Below, one piece after another: positions 18,105 through 26,899 of a stretch of DNA of 64,000 nucleotides. The DNA is taken from the NCBI RefSeq assembly GCF_003184185.1, contig NZ_QHJG01000031.1:50208-114207 (forward strand), read 5' to 3'. The translations under genes were made by a program, and so were the position numbers. Under the pieces are notes generated by a model. That model was not told the DNA's origin, did no database searches, and worked only from the letters and a program-made list of their open reading frames with translations. The stretch's first letter is position 1. Every line of letters starts with the position of its first letter. The DNA comes from Legionella qingyii. Its GTDB lineage: Bacteria; Pseudomonadota; Gammaproteobacteria; Legionellales; Legionellaceae.

Positions 18105-18755
18105 ATGTCTAATACTATTTTGAATGAATCGAGCCAATTGTTATTGGCGCAGACACTTAACGATTTAATTGGGCGTGATAGAAAACTCTCACCGGCTGCA
18201 CTCGCGCGAAACTTAGGAATCCCAACCAATAAAATCACCAGAATTTTGAATGGTGACGTGACCGATCCGAAAGCCAGTACTCTAGTTCAGATTGCAAACT
18301 ACTTTAATATCAGCATTGAACAATTACTCGGTTTAGAACCTATCGTTCGCAAAGGGGAATATGAGCAGCAAGAAGTAACAAGACCTTTACCTGTTTTTGA
18401 ATTTAGTAAGGTAGCGCAATCAAACTCACCAAAAGAATGGTATCGATGGGCAGAGAATGATGTTGATGGGGAATATTATGCTCTTGCAATCGATACTGAT
18501 TTATATGAACCAACATTCCCACAAAACTCGCTACTCATTATAAATCCAGATATCAAACCAGATGATCGTTCATATATTGTTGTTAAAAAGAATGGTTCAA
18601 CACATTACTCAATAAGAAAATATGTTGTTGAGGGGAGCGAGAGTTATTTGTATCCCATCAATCCCAAATTGCCTGTAGAAATTTATGATGAGAGTTTATA
18701 CACTGTTGTAGGCGTGATCCTTGAGGTACACCAAAAATTGCGCTCTAAAAAGTAA
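18105..18755 (+). CDS. XRE-family repressor with degenerate S24-like domain
   Basis: This 216-residue regulator has an N-terminal helix-turn-helix (about 28-60, LSPAALARNLGIPTNKITRIL). Its C-terminal half has the LexA/CI S24 fold pattern (YEPTFPQNSLLIINPDIKPDD). Where S24 repressors have the catalytic Ser-Met, this protein has Asp-Leu-Tyr (TDLYEPTFP), so RecA-stimulated self-cleavage is unlikely. Three operators sit directly upstream. It probably represses its own gene and the divergent alpA-side genes. Confidence 0.85.
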   Translation: MSNTILNESSQLLLAQTLNDLIGRDRKLSPAALARNLGIPTNKITRILNGDVTDPKASTLVQIANYFNISIEQLLGLEPIVRKGEYEQQEVTRPLPVFEFSKVAQSNSPKEWYRWAENDVDGEYYALAIDTDLYEPTFPQNSLLIINPDIKPDDRSYIVVKKNGSTHYSIRKYVVEGSESYLYPINPKLPVEIYDESLYTVVGVILEVHQKLRSKK

Positions 18756-18781
18756 GTTGTTTAAGTTGTAAGGATGTAACC

Positions 18782-19141
18782 ATGGAAAAATGGAGCCCCA
18801 AAAGTAAATTTCTACGCATTATCTATCAGCAAATCGTTGTGCGATTCACTCGACAGGTGAGAGAACCCTATCTAATCCGGATTGATCGAATCTTTACTGA
18901 TCCAGATACCAATATATTATCAGTGGCGTTTCACATCGCGAACAAACGTGTTAATCAGGAGATGTCAGTAGCCAATTTTGTAAAGTCGGATATGATTTAT
19001 CTCATTGATCCCCGTGTTGTCTTTGATATGGGACAGCAATTTGGTGCACATGCTGAACAGCTCACCATCTTGGAAAAGAAGCAACTGAATTTTAAAACAA
19101 AATGTTTTACTGGCTTAAAGCGAGTGTTTGTTGATGAGTAG
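18782..19141 (+). CDS. hypothetical protein of the ICE regulatory cluster
   Basis: A 119-residue soluble protein, basic at the N-terminus (KSKFLRIIYQQIVVRFTRQVR) and mixed alpha/beta after that. No family is recognised. AAGGATGTAACC precedes the ATG. It overlaps the start of the VUT transporter gene by 8 bases, so both are likely made from one transcript starting at the repressor. Confidence 0.72.
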   Translation: MEKWSPKSKFLRIIYQQIVVRFTRQVREPYLIRIDRIFTDPDTNILSVAFHIANKRVNQEMSVANFVKSDMIYLIDPRVVFDMGQQFGAHAEQLTILEKKQLNFKTKCFTGLKRVFVDE

Positions 19142-20567
19142 CCAATTGATAGGTAAATCAAAAACGCCACTTCAATTTAAATTGTTTCATACATTGATAG
19201 GCTTTACAGTCTTCTTCACCTTAATTACTGTTCCTGCAGAAGCACAAGTTATCAATTTATTTGGAATACCAATAGCATCAGAATTTCTGTGGTGGCCAGT
19301 TGTATTTTTTTTCTTTCAGCTGATACAAAACATTTATGGCTTTGCCTACCTGCGCCATGCCGTGTACTTGGTGATTTTATTTCGCGCTATCTACATTTTG
19401 TTTTTAAAATTTGCTATTTGGTTACCTGCATCTTCATTCTGGCAAATGCAGGATATCTATACGCAGGTGCTTGGTAGGAATTTATTCTACCTCATTGAGA
19501 GCTCGATGTTTTTATGGGCTGCTGTTCTTTTGCCATCCGCTTTTTCAAAAGCCTCTAACGAAAAAGAAGCCAGTCATGTGATGTTAGCTTCTCTCATGAT
19601 ATTTTCGCTGCTAAATATGTTATGGCTTAGCCCTAAAGATATAGTCGGTGCTTCTCAGCTTATTATTCCACCTTTGATTTATTGCTTTTTAAATATTTTT
19701 TCACGTGTGTTGATGGGTATTATTGCGAATGTTGAACAATCGGATCGTAAGAAGAACGTAAATAAGCAAGTGTTTAAATTTCAGCTGCCCAGTGTAGCGG
19801 ATAACAAAACTAATAATATTTTCAAATATCACCACATTCTTTTCTGCTCCAGCATCGTATTTTTTATTGCATCTAAAACGATGGCGGCTAAATTCATCTC
19901 AATTGGTTTTTTGACTATTAATGTGGGTGGAATTGTATTTTCTTTGGCTTATCTCGCTGCTGATATGATGACGGATGTCTATGGTATCGAGCGTACTAAA
20001 CAAATGGTTCTGTTCGTTATATTTTGCAATTTACTTTTTGTGTTCGATGTTTGGATAACTAACCTGCTAGCCGTAGGTGTGAATAGCTCATTTAAATTAA
20101 TTTTACATAATCAAGCGCGAATGTTTATTGCTTCGGCGACAGCTTTTTTTCTAGGGATGACAATTAACTCGACTGTAATTTCAATTATAAAATTAAGACA
20201 GCGAAGGAGGGGGATTTCGCTTAAAAAAGAATTTATTACCACGGTTTGGACAAGAATCGCAACATCCTCCGCTTTTGGAATCATAATTGATGTTAGTTTG
20301 TTTTCCCTGGTAGCATTTTACGGTATTGTACCAACTGATAAACTGGCAAGTGTTATCCTATTTGAGGATGCATATAAAATATCTTATGAAATCGTGTTGG
20401 CGCCAATATCAATTCTATTAATCTATTTTCTCAAGGTGAAAGAAAAAGTGGATATCTATGATGAATTATCTAACCTGAATCCATTTAGAATTGATACCGA
20501 TTACAAAATTAGTGCTAACAAGTTTGATGAAAATTATATTCAACCAAAGAGAAGCAATGATGGATAA
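19134..20567 (+). CDS. two-domain VUT-family membrane protein (queuosine-precursor-transporter-like)
   Basis: A 477-residue polytopic membrane protein. The C-terminal half (from about 230) has the VUT/YhhQ signature: MAAKFISIGFLTINVGGIVFSLAY is split over two helices and followed by DMMTDVYG. The N-terminal half has a similar layout (IASEFLWWPVVFFFFQLIQNIYG), so the protein looks like two VUT-type units in one chain, where YhhQ itself is about 220 residues. YhhQ proteins import queuosine precursors; the substrate here is unknown. The ATG at 19134 is chosen over two preceding TTG codons. Confidence 0.78.
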   Translation: MSSQLIGKSKTPLQFKLFHTLIGFTVFFTLITVPAEAQVINLFGIPIASEFLWWPVVFFFFQLIQNIYGFAYLRHAVYLVILFRAIYILFLKFAIWLPASSFWQMQDIYTQVLGRNLFYLIESSMFLWAAVLLPSAFSKASNEKEASHVMLASLMIFSLLNMLWLSPKDIVGASQLIIPPLIYCFLNIFSRVLMGIIANVEQSDRKKNVNKQVFKFQLPSVADNKTNNIFKYHHILFCSSIVFFIASKTMAAKFISIGFLTINVGGIVFSLAYLAADMMTDVYGIERTKQMVLFVIFCNLLFVFDVWITNLLAVGVNSSFKLILHNQARMFIASATAFFLGMTINSTVISIIKLRQRRRGISLKKEFITTVWTRIATSSAFGIIIDVSLFSLVAFYGIVPTDKLASVILFEDAYKISYEIVLAPISILLIYFLKVKEKVDIYDELSNLNPFRIDTDYKISANKFDENYIQPKRSNDG

Positions 20568-21018
20568 GAATATTTATGATTTTATGGCAGAAACAATAAA
20601 GATAGCATCAGAAAACCCAATAGCCCCATATGGTGCCATAATTGTTTATGATAACAAAGACATTCTTTTAAAATCAGTTAATAGTGCGCACCATCATCCT
20701 TTGATGCATGGTGAATTGTCGGTTATACATACGCTGTTTAATAATGGTTTTGATGGTGATGTCAGCAAATTGAGCCTCTACACAACTGCTGAGCCTTGTC
20801 CTATGTGTGCCGCTGCCATTTATTGGGCGATGATACCTAAAGTAATTTACGGTAGTTCAATATCTTTTTTACACGATTTATTTGGTAGGCAGATTCAGCT
20901 TAGGGCTGAGGAAGTTCTGTCTAAAACGCCAGATTTTTATAGCTGTCACTTGATTGGTGGAGTGATGGAAGACGAGTGTAATAATCTATTTATTAAAGCA
21001 AAACAATTAAGAGAGTAA
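20557..21018 (+). CDS. nucleoside/cytidine deaminase-like zinc enzyme
   Basis: This 153-residue protein of the CMP/dCMP-type deaminase superfamily has the zinc site HGE (in LMHGELSV) and PCPMC (in TAEPCPMCAAAIYW). The chain is close to guanine- or tRNA-adenosine-deaminase-like stand-alone enzymes. The ATG lies inside the last codons of the VUT gene (11-base overlap) with AGAGAAGC upstream, so transporter and deaminase are coupled. Together they suggest salvage of a base or nucleoside. No downstream Q-pathway gene is seen nearby. Confidence 0.87.
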   Translation: MMDKNIYDFMAETIKIASENPIAPYGAIIVYDNKDILLKSVNSAHHHPLMHGELSVIHTLFNNGFDGDVSKLSLYTTAEPCPMCAAAIYWAMIPKVIYGSSISFLHDLFGRQIQLRAEEVLSKTPDFYSCHLIGGVMEDECNNLFIKAKQLRE

Positions 21019-21200
21019 TCGTTATTTCATTAACTGAAGAATAACCTTCTATAATGAGTAATTAGTGTATGAATATGCTTGGATATCATTGTATAGAGCC
21101 TAATTTTTAATTCTTTCAGAGATTATTTGCACAAGTTCTGAAAAAAATTAAATAAAAGCTTGCATGCATTATTTATATCTATTAAATTTCGCGCGTTCTT

Positions 21201-21238
21201 TATTCTTCATAAGAATAACATTCTCGGTTTAGAATGTT
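21201..21238 (+). promoter_or_regulatory. paired inverted repeats upstream of the peptide operon
   Basis: TATTCTT-CAT-AAGAATA (21201-21217) is followed at once by AACATTCT-6-AGAATGTT (21217-21238), 30 bases before the precursor ATG. They could be an operator or a 5'-UTR structure. No T-run follows. The rest of the 250-base gap from the deaminase stop is AT-rich with no convincing gene. Confidence 0.5.
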
Positions 21239-21268
21239 CCTGAAAAATGTATATAAACGGAGTTACAG

Positions 21269-21388
21269 ATGGATACTATTATCAATAATCAATCTTCTGA
21301 AATCGATCTAGATAATGATGAAACTGTTGTGTTTGATGATGTAGGCGAATTTGATGCGTCTATGTTAAGACCCATGCAGGAAGATTAA
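21269..21388 (+). CDS. candidate RiPP precursor peptide
   Basis: The 39-codon gene starts at an ATG preceded by CGGAGTTACAG and ends at a TAA 55 bases before the HExxH gene. The peptide runs from MDTIINNQSSEIDLDNDE to the C-terminal FDASMLRPMQED. It is very acidic (12 Asp/Glu), has no Cys, no His, no Trp and only one Arg (Arg34). Ser31 is the only Ser/Thr in the last 20 residues. Its position as first gene of an operon with YcaO and HExxH enzymes makes a precursor or carrier peptide role likely. The leader/core border cannot be read from one sequence. Confidence 0.75.
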   Translation: MDTIINNQSSEIDLDNDETVVFDDVGEFDASMLRPMQED

Positions 21389-21443
21389 TCTAAATTTCCT
21401 TTTGTTTCTTTTATTCTTGTTAAAGGATTGTCGCGGGGTAAAT

Positions 21444-22439
21444 ATGTCAGCTAATTCACTACTTTCCACATCTATTCCAGATGAAGAAGGGGCGAAAAAA
21501 CTTATAATTTATGCTGCAGAGAAACAAAAAAATGATTTATTGGATTTATTGAAGAATTGTGAAAAAAAACTCCGCTATGACCTAAATGATCTTGCGGAGT
21601 TCATACAAGAAATAGATTGTAGTCAAAAACTTTCTCCAGCATTTTTTTTATACACCCAAGAATTGCGCGATGCCATAAAATCCACATCTATTGATAAAAT
21701 AATGGATGCTATTCAACATGTATCATGGTTGAAAACATATGGAATATATGAGCAAGAATTACGAATCAGTTCTGTTTTATCGGAGTTTTGGGAAACTTCT
21801 TATGTCTCAAAAATGAGACGATATGAACAAAAAAATATTTGTGGTGAGACCACATTGGTCAGACCAGTTTCTAGCAAACAATTAGAGTTTCATGCTTCTA
21901 ACATAAGAAAAGCAATTGACCTGATCAATACAGGTGATATGGATGTTGCTCATGAAATATCGATACTTATCTCTTCCATTAAAATCTTTCAAGGCAGAGT
22001 ACTTCGAGGTCAGGCATCAGGAGATACAATGGGTGCTGTCTGGTTAAGAATACCTGATCCCCATGATGATCAAGTTGGCTATTGGATAGAGCATATCGTT
22101 CATGAAGTATCACATTTACGATTACATGCAATGTTTTTTCAGGAAAAGTTTGTTCTAAATCCTGATGATGAGTATAAATTTAGAGCTCCAATACGCGACG
22201 ATTTAAGGCCGATGCTGGGTGTTTTTCATGCTACTTTTGTTTTGGCCAGGATGATTCGGGTCTTTAAGAAATTATCATTTAAAGGCTATGCTTCAAGATT
22301 TCGAGATCGACTTCAACTATGCCAATTACAATTTGAAATTGGTCTTAATTCTGTTTACTCGAAGGATGCGGAATTAACTGATAATGGGAAACTAATCCGT
22401 GAGAGTTTTAAGGAATGCGCTTTAATACTGGAAAATTAG
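21444..22439 (+). CDS. HExxH-motif putative peptide-modification enzyme (TIGR04267/aKG-HExxH type)
   Basis: The 331 residues have the fold signature GAVWLRIPD followed by HIVHEVSHLRLH, with His220, Glu221 and His224 as HExxH. Members of this family accompany RiPP enzymes, and some have been reported as 2-oxoglutarate-dependent peptide beta-hydroxylases. GGGGTAAAT before the ATG at 21444 supports that start over the in-frame ATG at 21402. It overlaps the YcaO gene by 25 bases. Target residue and reaction are inferred only at family level. Confidence 0.85.
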   Translation: MSANSLLSTSIPDEEGAKKLIIYAAEKQKNDLLDLLKNCEKKLRYDLNDLAEFIQEIDCSQKLSPAFFLYTQELRDAIKSTSIDKIMDAIQHVSWLKTYGIYEQELRISSVLSEFWETSYVSKMRRYEQKNICGETTLVRPVSSKQLEFHASNIRKAIDLINTGDMDVAHEISILISSIKIFQGRVLRGQASGDTMGAVWLRIPDPHDDQVGYWIEHIVHEVSHLRLHAMFFQEKFVLNPDDEYKFRAPIRDDLRPMLGVFHATFVLARMIRVFKKLSFKGYASRFRDRLQLCQLQFEIGLNSVYSKDAELTDNGKLIRESFKECALILEN

Positions 22440-23413
22440 AAATAGAAAAAATTCCAATAAGATTTTCTTGGTTTTATCATCCGCTCGATTCAAATTTGAT
22501 TATTTCTGATAGTGTCTCTTCGATTAGAGATAAGCAATCCATTTCACATCGTTTTTTTGGCCATGCTGCGGGCTATGACTTAGAAGAAGTAGTCCATAGA
22601 TCCAGCTATGAGGTTTTGGAAAGGATGCTTTCTTTCAGTGCAAGTTACTCAGAAAAAAAATTGCATGAGGGCTTTCTGGCAAAAACTATTTTTGCAGAGG
22701 AGACTCAGGAAAAAAGAATATCTGCTGAATCAATATTAGTACGCACAAATAATGAATTGGCTTCAGCCAGTGGTTTAAGTCTGCATGTTAATTTAGACCT
22801 TGCAATTCAACATGCCGTTTATGAACTTATTGAACGAGATATATTGTGTAGACTTTGGTACTTTGATTATCAGTTGTATCAAATAAAGAGGGAACTCGTA
22901 AAAGATGATTATTTCATTGAGTATTATACTGTTGTAAATATTCCTGTCCCTTTTGTATTGGCCATTGTTAAATCCAAAAACAATTCGATTATGTATTGTG
23001 GTTCTCGCTGTAGTGCAAGTTGGGAATATTCCTTAAAAAAAGCTAGAGAAGAGGCTTTATTATTAATTACTGATCTACTTTGTCGTCAGCGGAACAGTAA
23101 TATAGGAAATCGTTTGGATACTATTCAAAGATTAAATACCTTGTCTGGAGAAATTGCCGCGCAACAAGAAGAGCATTTGGAGCGTAAGTTACTGTCCAAT
23201 TTGGACAAGCAACATTTTGAAGATACAAGTTTTGAAAAAATCATTTCTAAATATTTTAAAAATTTAAGTCTTTTATATGTTGCTGAACTCAGACAATGGG
23301 GTAGTTATTATCTGGTAAAAGCATTCTCTGAAGAGTTACTTACAAAACCTTTAGTTAGGACGATGGTACAAAATAACAAGATATCGGCTGTTCCGCCAGA
23401 TCCCTTTTGTTGA
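22415..23413 (+). CDS. YcaO-family ATP-dependent peptide-modifying enzyme
   Basis: YcaO proteins activate backbone amides with ATP to form azolines, thioamides or amidines. In this 332-residue chain the glutamate-rich nucleotide motifs are present: SYEVLER (64-70), SASGLSLH (117-124), AVYELIERD (134-142) and KAREEAL. The C-terminus ends in PPDPFC, a variant of the proline-rich tail of azoline-forming YcaOs. There is no partner E1-like/ocin-ThiF gene, no TfuA and no azoline dehydrogenase of the McbC type nearby. With a Cys-free precursor, thiazole chemistry is unlikely. Confidence 0.88.
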   Translation: MRFNTGKLEIEKIPIRFSWFYHPLDSNLIISDSVSSIRDKQSISHRFFGHAAGYDLEEVVHRSSYEVLERMLSFSASYSEKKLHEGFLAKTIFAEETQEKRISAESILVRTNNELASASGLSLHVNLDLAIQHAVYELIERDILCRLWYFDYQLYQIKRELVKDDYFIEYYTVVNIPVPFVLAIVKSKNNSIMYCGSRCSASWEYSLKKAREEALLLITDLLCRQRNSNIGNRLDTIQRLNTLSGEIAAQQEEHLERKLLSNLDKQHFEDTSFEKIISKYFKNLSLLYVAELRQWGSYYLVKAFSEELLTKPLVRTMVQNNKISAVPPDPFC

Positions 23414-23422
23414 GAATGAATA

Positions 23423-24604
23423 ATGAAACAAATATCTGACATAAAATGGTTGGCATTAAGCGCCGGAGTTTCATCTTTAGGTTGCGCTATGTCGATAATA
23501 TTTATTCCATTAATGATATACAACAAAACTCATAATCCATTAATAATGGCCTTGCAGGTATTCGTTCAACTATTGGGTAATTTTGTTGCTTGCCAAGTAA
23601 TTGGACGTTTTAAAATAGGAAATAACGATAAATCCTCTTTAGTGATATGCAATTTTCTTCTAGCAATAACGATTCTGATTTTAGCCTGGGTTAGTGACTC
23701 TCTTCTCGTTCCAAGCTTCTTTATGGTGACCATGTTATCGTCAATTCTTAATACGTGTAGTCGTGGTTATTATGAAAGTTTAATTGGAACAATTAGTCAT
23801 GAGTCAGCAAACTCTCGTCAAAATCTAATTGGCATTACAAAATCCTATGAAAATTTTGGCACAATCTTGGGGTCATCTTTGACTGTACCCTTGTTGGCAT
23901 GGGGATCTTCTTCGACTGTTTTCATTATAGATTCTGTAACCTATCTATTCGCTGCAATGTTAGTAAGTAACTTAAGGTGTGTAGGCCAAGCTTTTACACG
24001 TATGTCTACACAGCCAATTACCTTATTCATTTTGTTTAAACAAAAATCTAGAAATTTGACTATTTCGCATGGTTTTCTTGCAATGTCTTTATTTCTGCTA
24101 AATGGCTCTGTCATTTATGTCTTAAAAGAATCTTTTAATGTAAGCGATAGATTAATATCTTTTTATTATGTTTCTCAATTTACATTTAGCTTCTTGGGAG
24201 CTTTTATAGTTTCTTTAATTACGAAAAAGCGAATTATCAATTCATCTCAAGCACAATGGTTGCGTTTATCTTATGCAATACCGTTTCTTATTATCGCAAC
24301 CCATAATTCAGTCTACCTTTTTGTTATAATGATTTCTTTTTTAGCGTTTGTTCATACATTTTCGCTGCCTGTATGGCAAAGTTTCTTTCAAGATTGTGCT
24401 GAAGAGGCTTCTGATTGGCGATTGATTGGTGCTGCTCGCAAGACCTATGTTTCTATTATTGGTGGGCTAGGCAGCTTGCTGGCAGGTTTGTTATTAACCA
24501 TTACGGATTATCAAAAAATATATTTGTTAGCTAGTGCATGTTGTATTTGTTCTGCATTATGCTTTATAAAATCCTCAATAAGGATGGAGCCGTCAAAATC
24601 ATGA
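23423..24604 (+). CDS. MFS transporter, probable peptide product exporter
   Basis: A 393-residue major-facilitator-type protein with about 12 hydrophobic helices. It resembles the MFS drug/macrolide efflux subgroup (WLALSAGVSSLGCAMS, FVQLLGNFVACQV, GRFKIG loop). It begins 9 bases after the YcaO stop, and its stop overlaps the acetyltransferase start (ATGA). Export of, or self-protection against, the operon product is the natural reading. Confidence 0.85.
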   Translation: MKQISDIKWLALSAGVSSLGCAMSIIFIPLMIYNKTHNPLIMALQVFVQLLGNFVACQVIGRFKIGNNDKSSLVICNFLLAITILILAWVSDSLLVPSFFMVTMLSSILNTCSRGYYESLIGTISHESANSRQNLIGITKSYENFGTILGSSLTVPLLAWGSSSTVFIIDSVTYLFAAMLVSNLRCVGQAFTRMSTQPITLFILFKQKSRNLTISHGFLAMSLFLLNGSVIYVLKESFNVSDRLISFYYVSQFTFSFLGAFIVSLITKKRIINSSQAQWLRLSYAIPFLIIATHNSVYLFVIMISFLAFVHTFSLPVWQSFFQDCAEEASDWRLIGAARKTYVSIIGGLGSLLAGLLLTITDYQKIYLLASACCICSALCFIKSSIRMEPSKS

Positions 24605-25398
24605 TAGTTGAATGTAAGACACTTGGTGATACTGAATTAGGAATTATGTACAGTCAATTATTACTAAATAGTAAGTTACTTGCTTTAATTGAAAACCAAA
24701 GTGTCACTGAACCCATACAAATATTCAAAGTTTCAAATGAAAAATTAGCTGTATTTAATCCTAAAAAAAATAGCTTATTTTTTTCTGCAGCTACAGATCC
24801 TAAAAGTGCTTTAGATATTTTCATTCATTTAAAAGCGAATTACATCATTAAGATTATTGAAGGTGCTGAAGAGTTAGTCGATAAAATCGGGGATTACTTA
24901 CAAACATTAAGTGAAAAATACAGTAGCGCAAAAATGCTTTTGATGTCTAAAGAAGTAAATGAATATATTACTTCGCTATCATCAGATTTTGAATTTCTTA
25001 AGGGAGAATCCCTTAACGATTTTGGCGCAGATGTTCTTGTTGCCAAGTTTTCCAAGGAGCGATTGAATGTGGCTCTGGATGAAGAAGAGGCCAAGAAATT
25101 AATTTTATCTTCCTCAAGAGAGTTTATGGGCTTAAAAGTAAGCGACGAGGTTGTAAGTATTGCAGCATGGATCAGAGAAATAAAAGGTTATCGTTGCCTC
25201 AGTTATGTTTATACAGATGAAAAGCATAGAGGGCATGGTTTTAGCCAATTACTTTTATCCAAGTTGTTAAATGATATTTGTGGTAAATATAAAGGAGCAT
25301 TTTTATTTGTAGATGAATCCAATATTCCTGCATTGAACTTATATCGTAAATTTGGATTTAAGGAATCTGGTTGTTTATCACAAATGAAATTGAATTAA
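24601..25398 (+). CDS. GNAT-family N-acetyltransferase
   Basis: This 265-residue protein has an N-terminal extension of about 130 residues and a C-terminal GNAT domain. The acetyl-CoA loop appears as HRGHGFSQLL and the late motif as ESNIPALNLYRKFGFKESG. The start at 24601 gives the 4-base ATGA overlap with the transporter, with GGATGGAG upstream. In this operon it could acetylate the peptide N-terminus or a side chain, or give self-resistance. Confidence 0.85.
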   Translation: MIVECKTLGDTELGIMYSQLLLNSKLLALIENQSVTEPIQIFKVSNEKLAVFNPKKNSLFFSAATDPKSALDIFIHLKANYIIKIIEGAEELVDKIGDYLQTLSEKYSSAKMLLMSKEVNEYITSLSSDFEFLKGESLNDFGADVLVAKFSKERLNVALDEEEAKKLILSSSREFMGLKVSDEVVSIAAWIREIKGYRCLSYVYTDEKHRGHGFSQLLLSKLLNDICGKYKGAFLFVDESNIPALNLYRKFGFKESGCLSQMKLN

Positions 25399-25402
25399 AA
25401 AG

Positions 25403-26884
25403 ATGTTGGATTTAGAACAGATAAAAGAGATAGATGTACTTGTCATTGGTGGAGGGAATGCTGGACTTTGTGCTGCAATTTCTGCTGTGTGCAAAACTCC
25501 AAATGTCGTAGTAATTGAAAAAGCCAGTTATGAGGAGCGTGGTGGAAACAGCTCTCTTACAATGAATTTTAGATTTGCCCATTCAGATATTGACGACCTA
25601 TTAATGTTATTAAATTTATCTGAAATAAATGAAGAACAAGTAGCGCGTTTAGAAAAACATTATTTAACTTACTCAGAAAATGAGTTTTATAGTGATTTAA
25701 TGCACGTTTCAAATAATCGTGCTGACTCTGAATTATCCTCAATTCTTGTTAAAAACTCATATGATACGGCTCGCTGGTTACATAACCTTGGGCATAGATG
25801 GGAAATAAAGCCACGTATACTCGCTGGTAGCTTGCCTATTAGGATTGTTGGCGGTGGCAGAGAATTACAGAATATCAATTTTTCTGTGGCTGAGCGTCAT
25901 GGGGTTCATATCGTTTATGAATGTGAACTTATAGATTTGGTGGCATGTGATAATTACGTTAAGGAAGCAAAAGTATTATATAGAAATAAGCAAATTTCTA
26001 TCAAAGCAAAAACAATCATCCTCGCGTGCGGGAGCTACGAATCAAACTCATCAATGAGGAAAAAATATCTTGGTACTCATTGGGAGGATACCGCATTAAG
26101 AGGTGTTCCATTTAATACCGGGCAAGGGATTGTGTCTGCTTCAAATATTGGTGGCGTTCTTTATGGCGATTACTCTGAATGCCATGCAACGCCTCAAAAT
26201 AGCCGTTTAAAATCCTATATGCTTCCTGGAGAAAATGAGGAAAGTCAAAATAACTCAAGATATGCATTCAATTATGGTGTTTCAGTGAATAATCAGGGGC
26301 AAAGATTTTTTGATGAAGGTGAAAACCTGCCTAATTTTCTTTATGCAAAGCTGGGAAGAAAAATCATTGAACAGCCTAATCAACTGGCATATCAAATTTT
26401 TGACCATAAAACAGCAAGATTTTTACCTCAAAGTTATTTTGAAGATGGAAATTATGTTGAAGCAGGCTCACTGGTTGAATTGGCGAAAAAGCTTGATATT
26501 AACTGTATAGAATTTGAAAAAAATATTGATCATTTCAATCAAGCAACAACCACGAGAAAAATTAATTTGAGTAGGTTAGATGGAATAAGTACTCTCAATC
26601 TTGATTTGCCAAAAAGTAATTGGGCTATTGCAATTAATAAACCTCCCTATTTCGCTTTTCCTGTAAAGGCGGGAATTACATTTACTTATGGTGGTTTGAA
26701 AATTAATAAAAACACCCAGGTAGTTAGAGAAAATAATACTCCTTTTCATAATTTATTTGCTTGCGGAGAAATTGTTGGAGGATTGTTCTGGGGGAATTAT
26801 GCTGGGGGCAGTGGTCTTATGGCTGGATCCGTATTTGGAAAAATTGCAGGAGAGTTTGCTGCTAAATTGGTTTTAGAATATTAG
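25403..26884 (+). CDS. FAD-dependent oxidoreductase (TcuA/fumarate-reductase-like)
   Basis: A 493-residue flavoprotein. VLVIGGGNAGLCAAIS at the N-terminus is the Rossmann FAD motif; ERGGNSSLTMNFR and the C-terminal ACGEIVGGLFWGNYAGGSGL match the FAD-dependent tricarballylate dehydrogenase (TcuA)/fumarate reductase group. These enzymes introduce or reduce C=C bonds next to carboxylates. It starts 4 bases after the GNAT stop. A plausible role is dehydrogenation of an acidic residue or of a released small product, which is inference. Confidence 0.87.
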   Translation: MLDLEQIKEIDVLVIGGGNAGLCAAISAVCKTPNVVVIEKASYEERGGNSSLTMNFRFAHSDIDDLLMLLNLSEINEEQVARLEKHYLTYSENEFYSDLMHVSNNRADSELSSILVKNSYDTARWLHNLGHRWEIKPRILAGSLPIRIVGGGRELQNINFSVAERHGVHIVYECELIDLVACDNYVKEAKVLYRNKQISIKAKTIILACGSYESNSSMRKKYLGTHWEDTALRGVPFNTGQGIVSASNIGGVLYGDYSECHATPQNSRLKSYMLPGENEESQNNSRYAFNYGVSVNNQGQRFFDEGENLPNFLYAKLGRKIIEQPNQLAYQIFDHKTARFLPQSYFEDGNYVEAGSLVELAKKLDINCIEFEKNIDHFNQATTTRKINLSRLDGISTLNLDLPKSNWAIAINKPPYFAFPVKAGITFTYGGLKINKNTQVVRENNTPFHNLFACGEIVGGLFWGNYAGGSGLMAGSVFGKIAGEFAAKLVLEY

Positions 26885-26899
26885 AGTTGAGACTATTAC

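Noticed and set aside
21069..21110. 14-codon mini-frame in the gap before the peptide gene, first considered as a second precursor
   Set aside because: No ribosome site, very short and not linked by spacing; chance frame is more likely.
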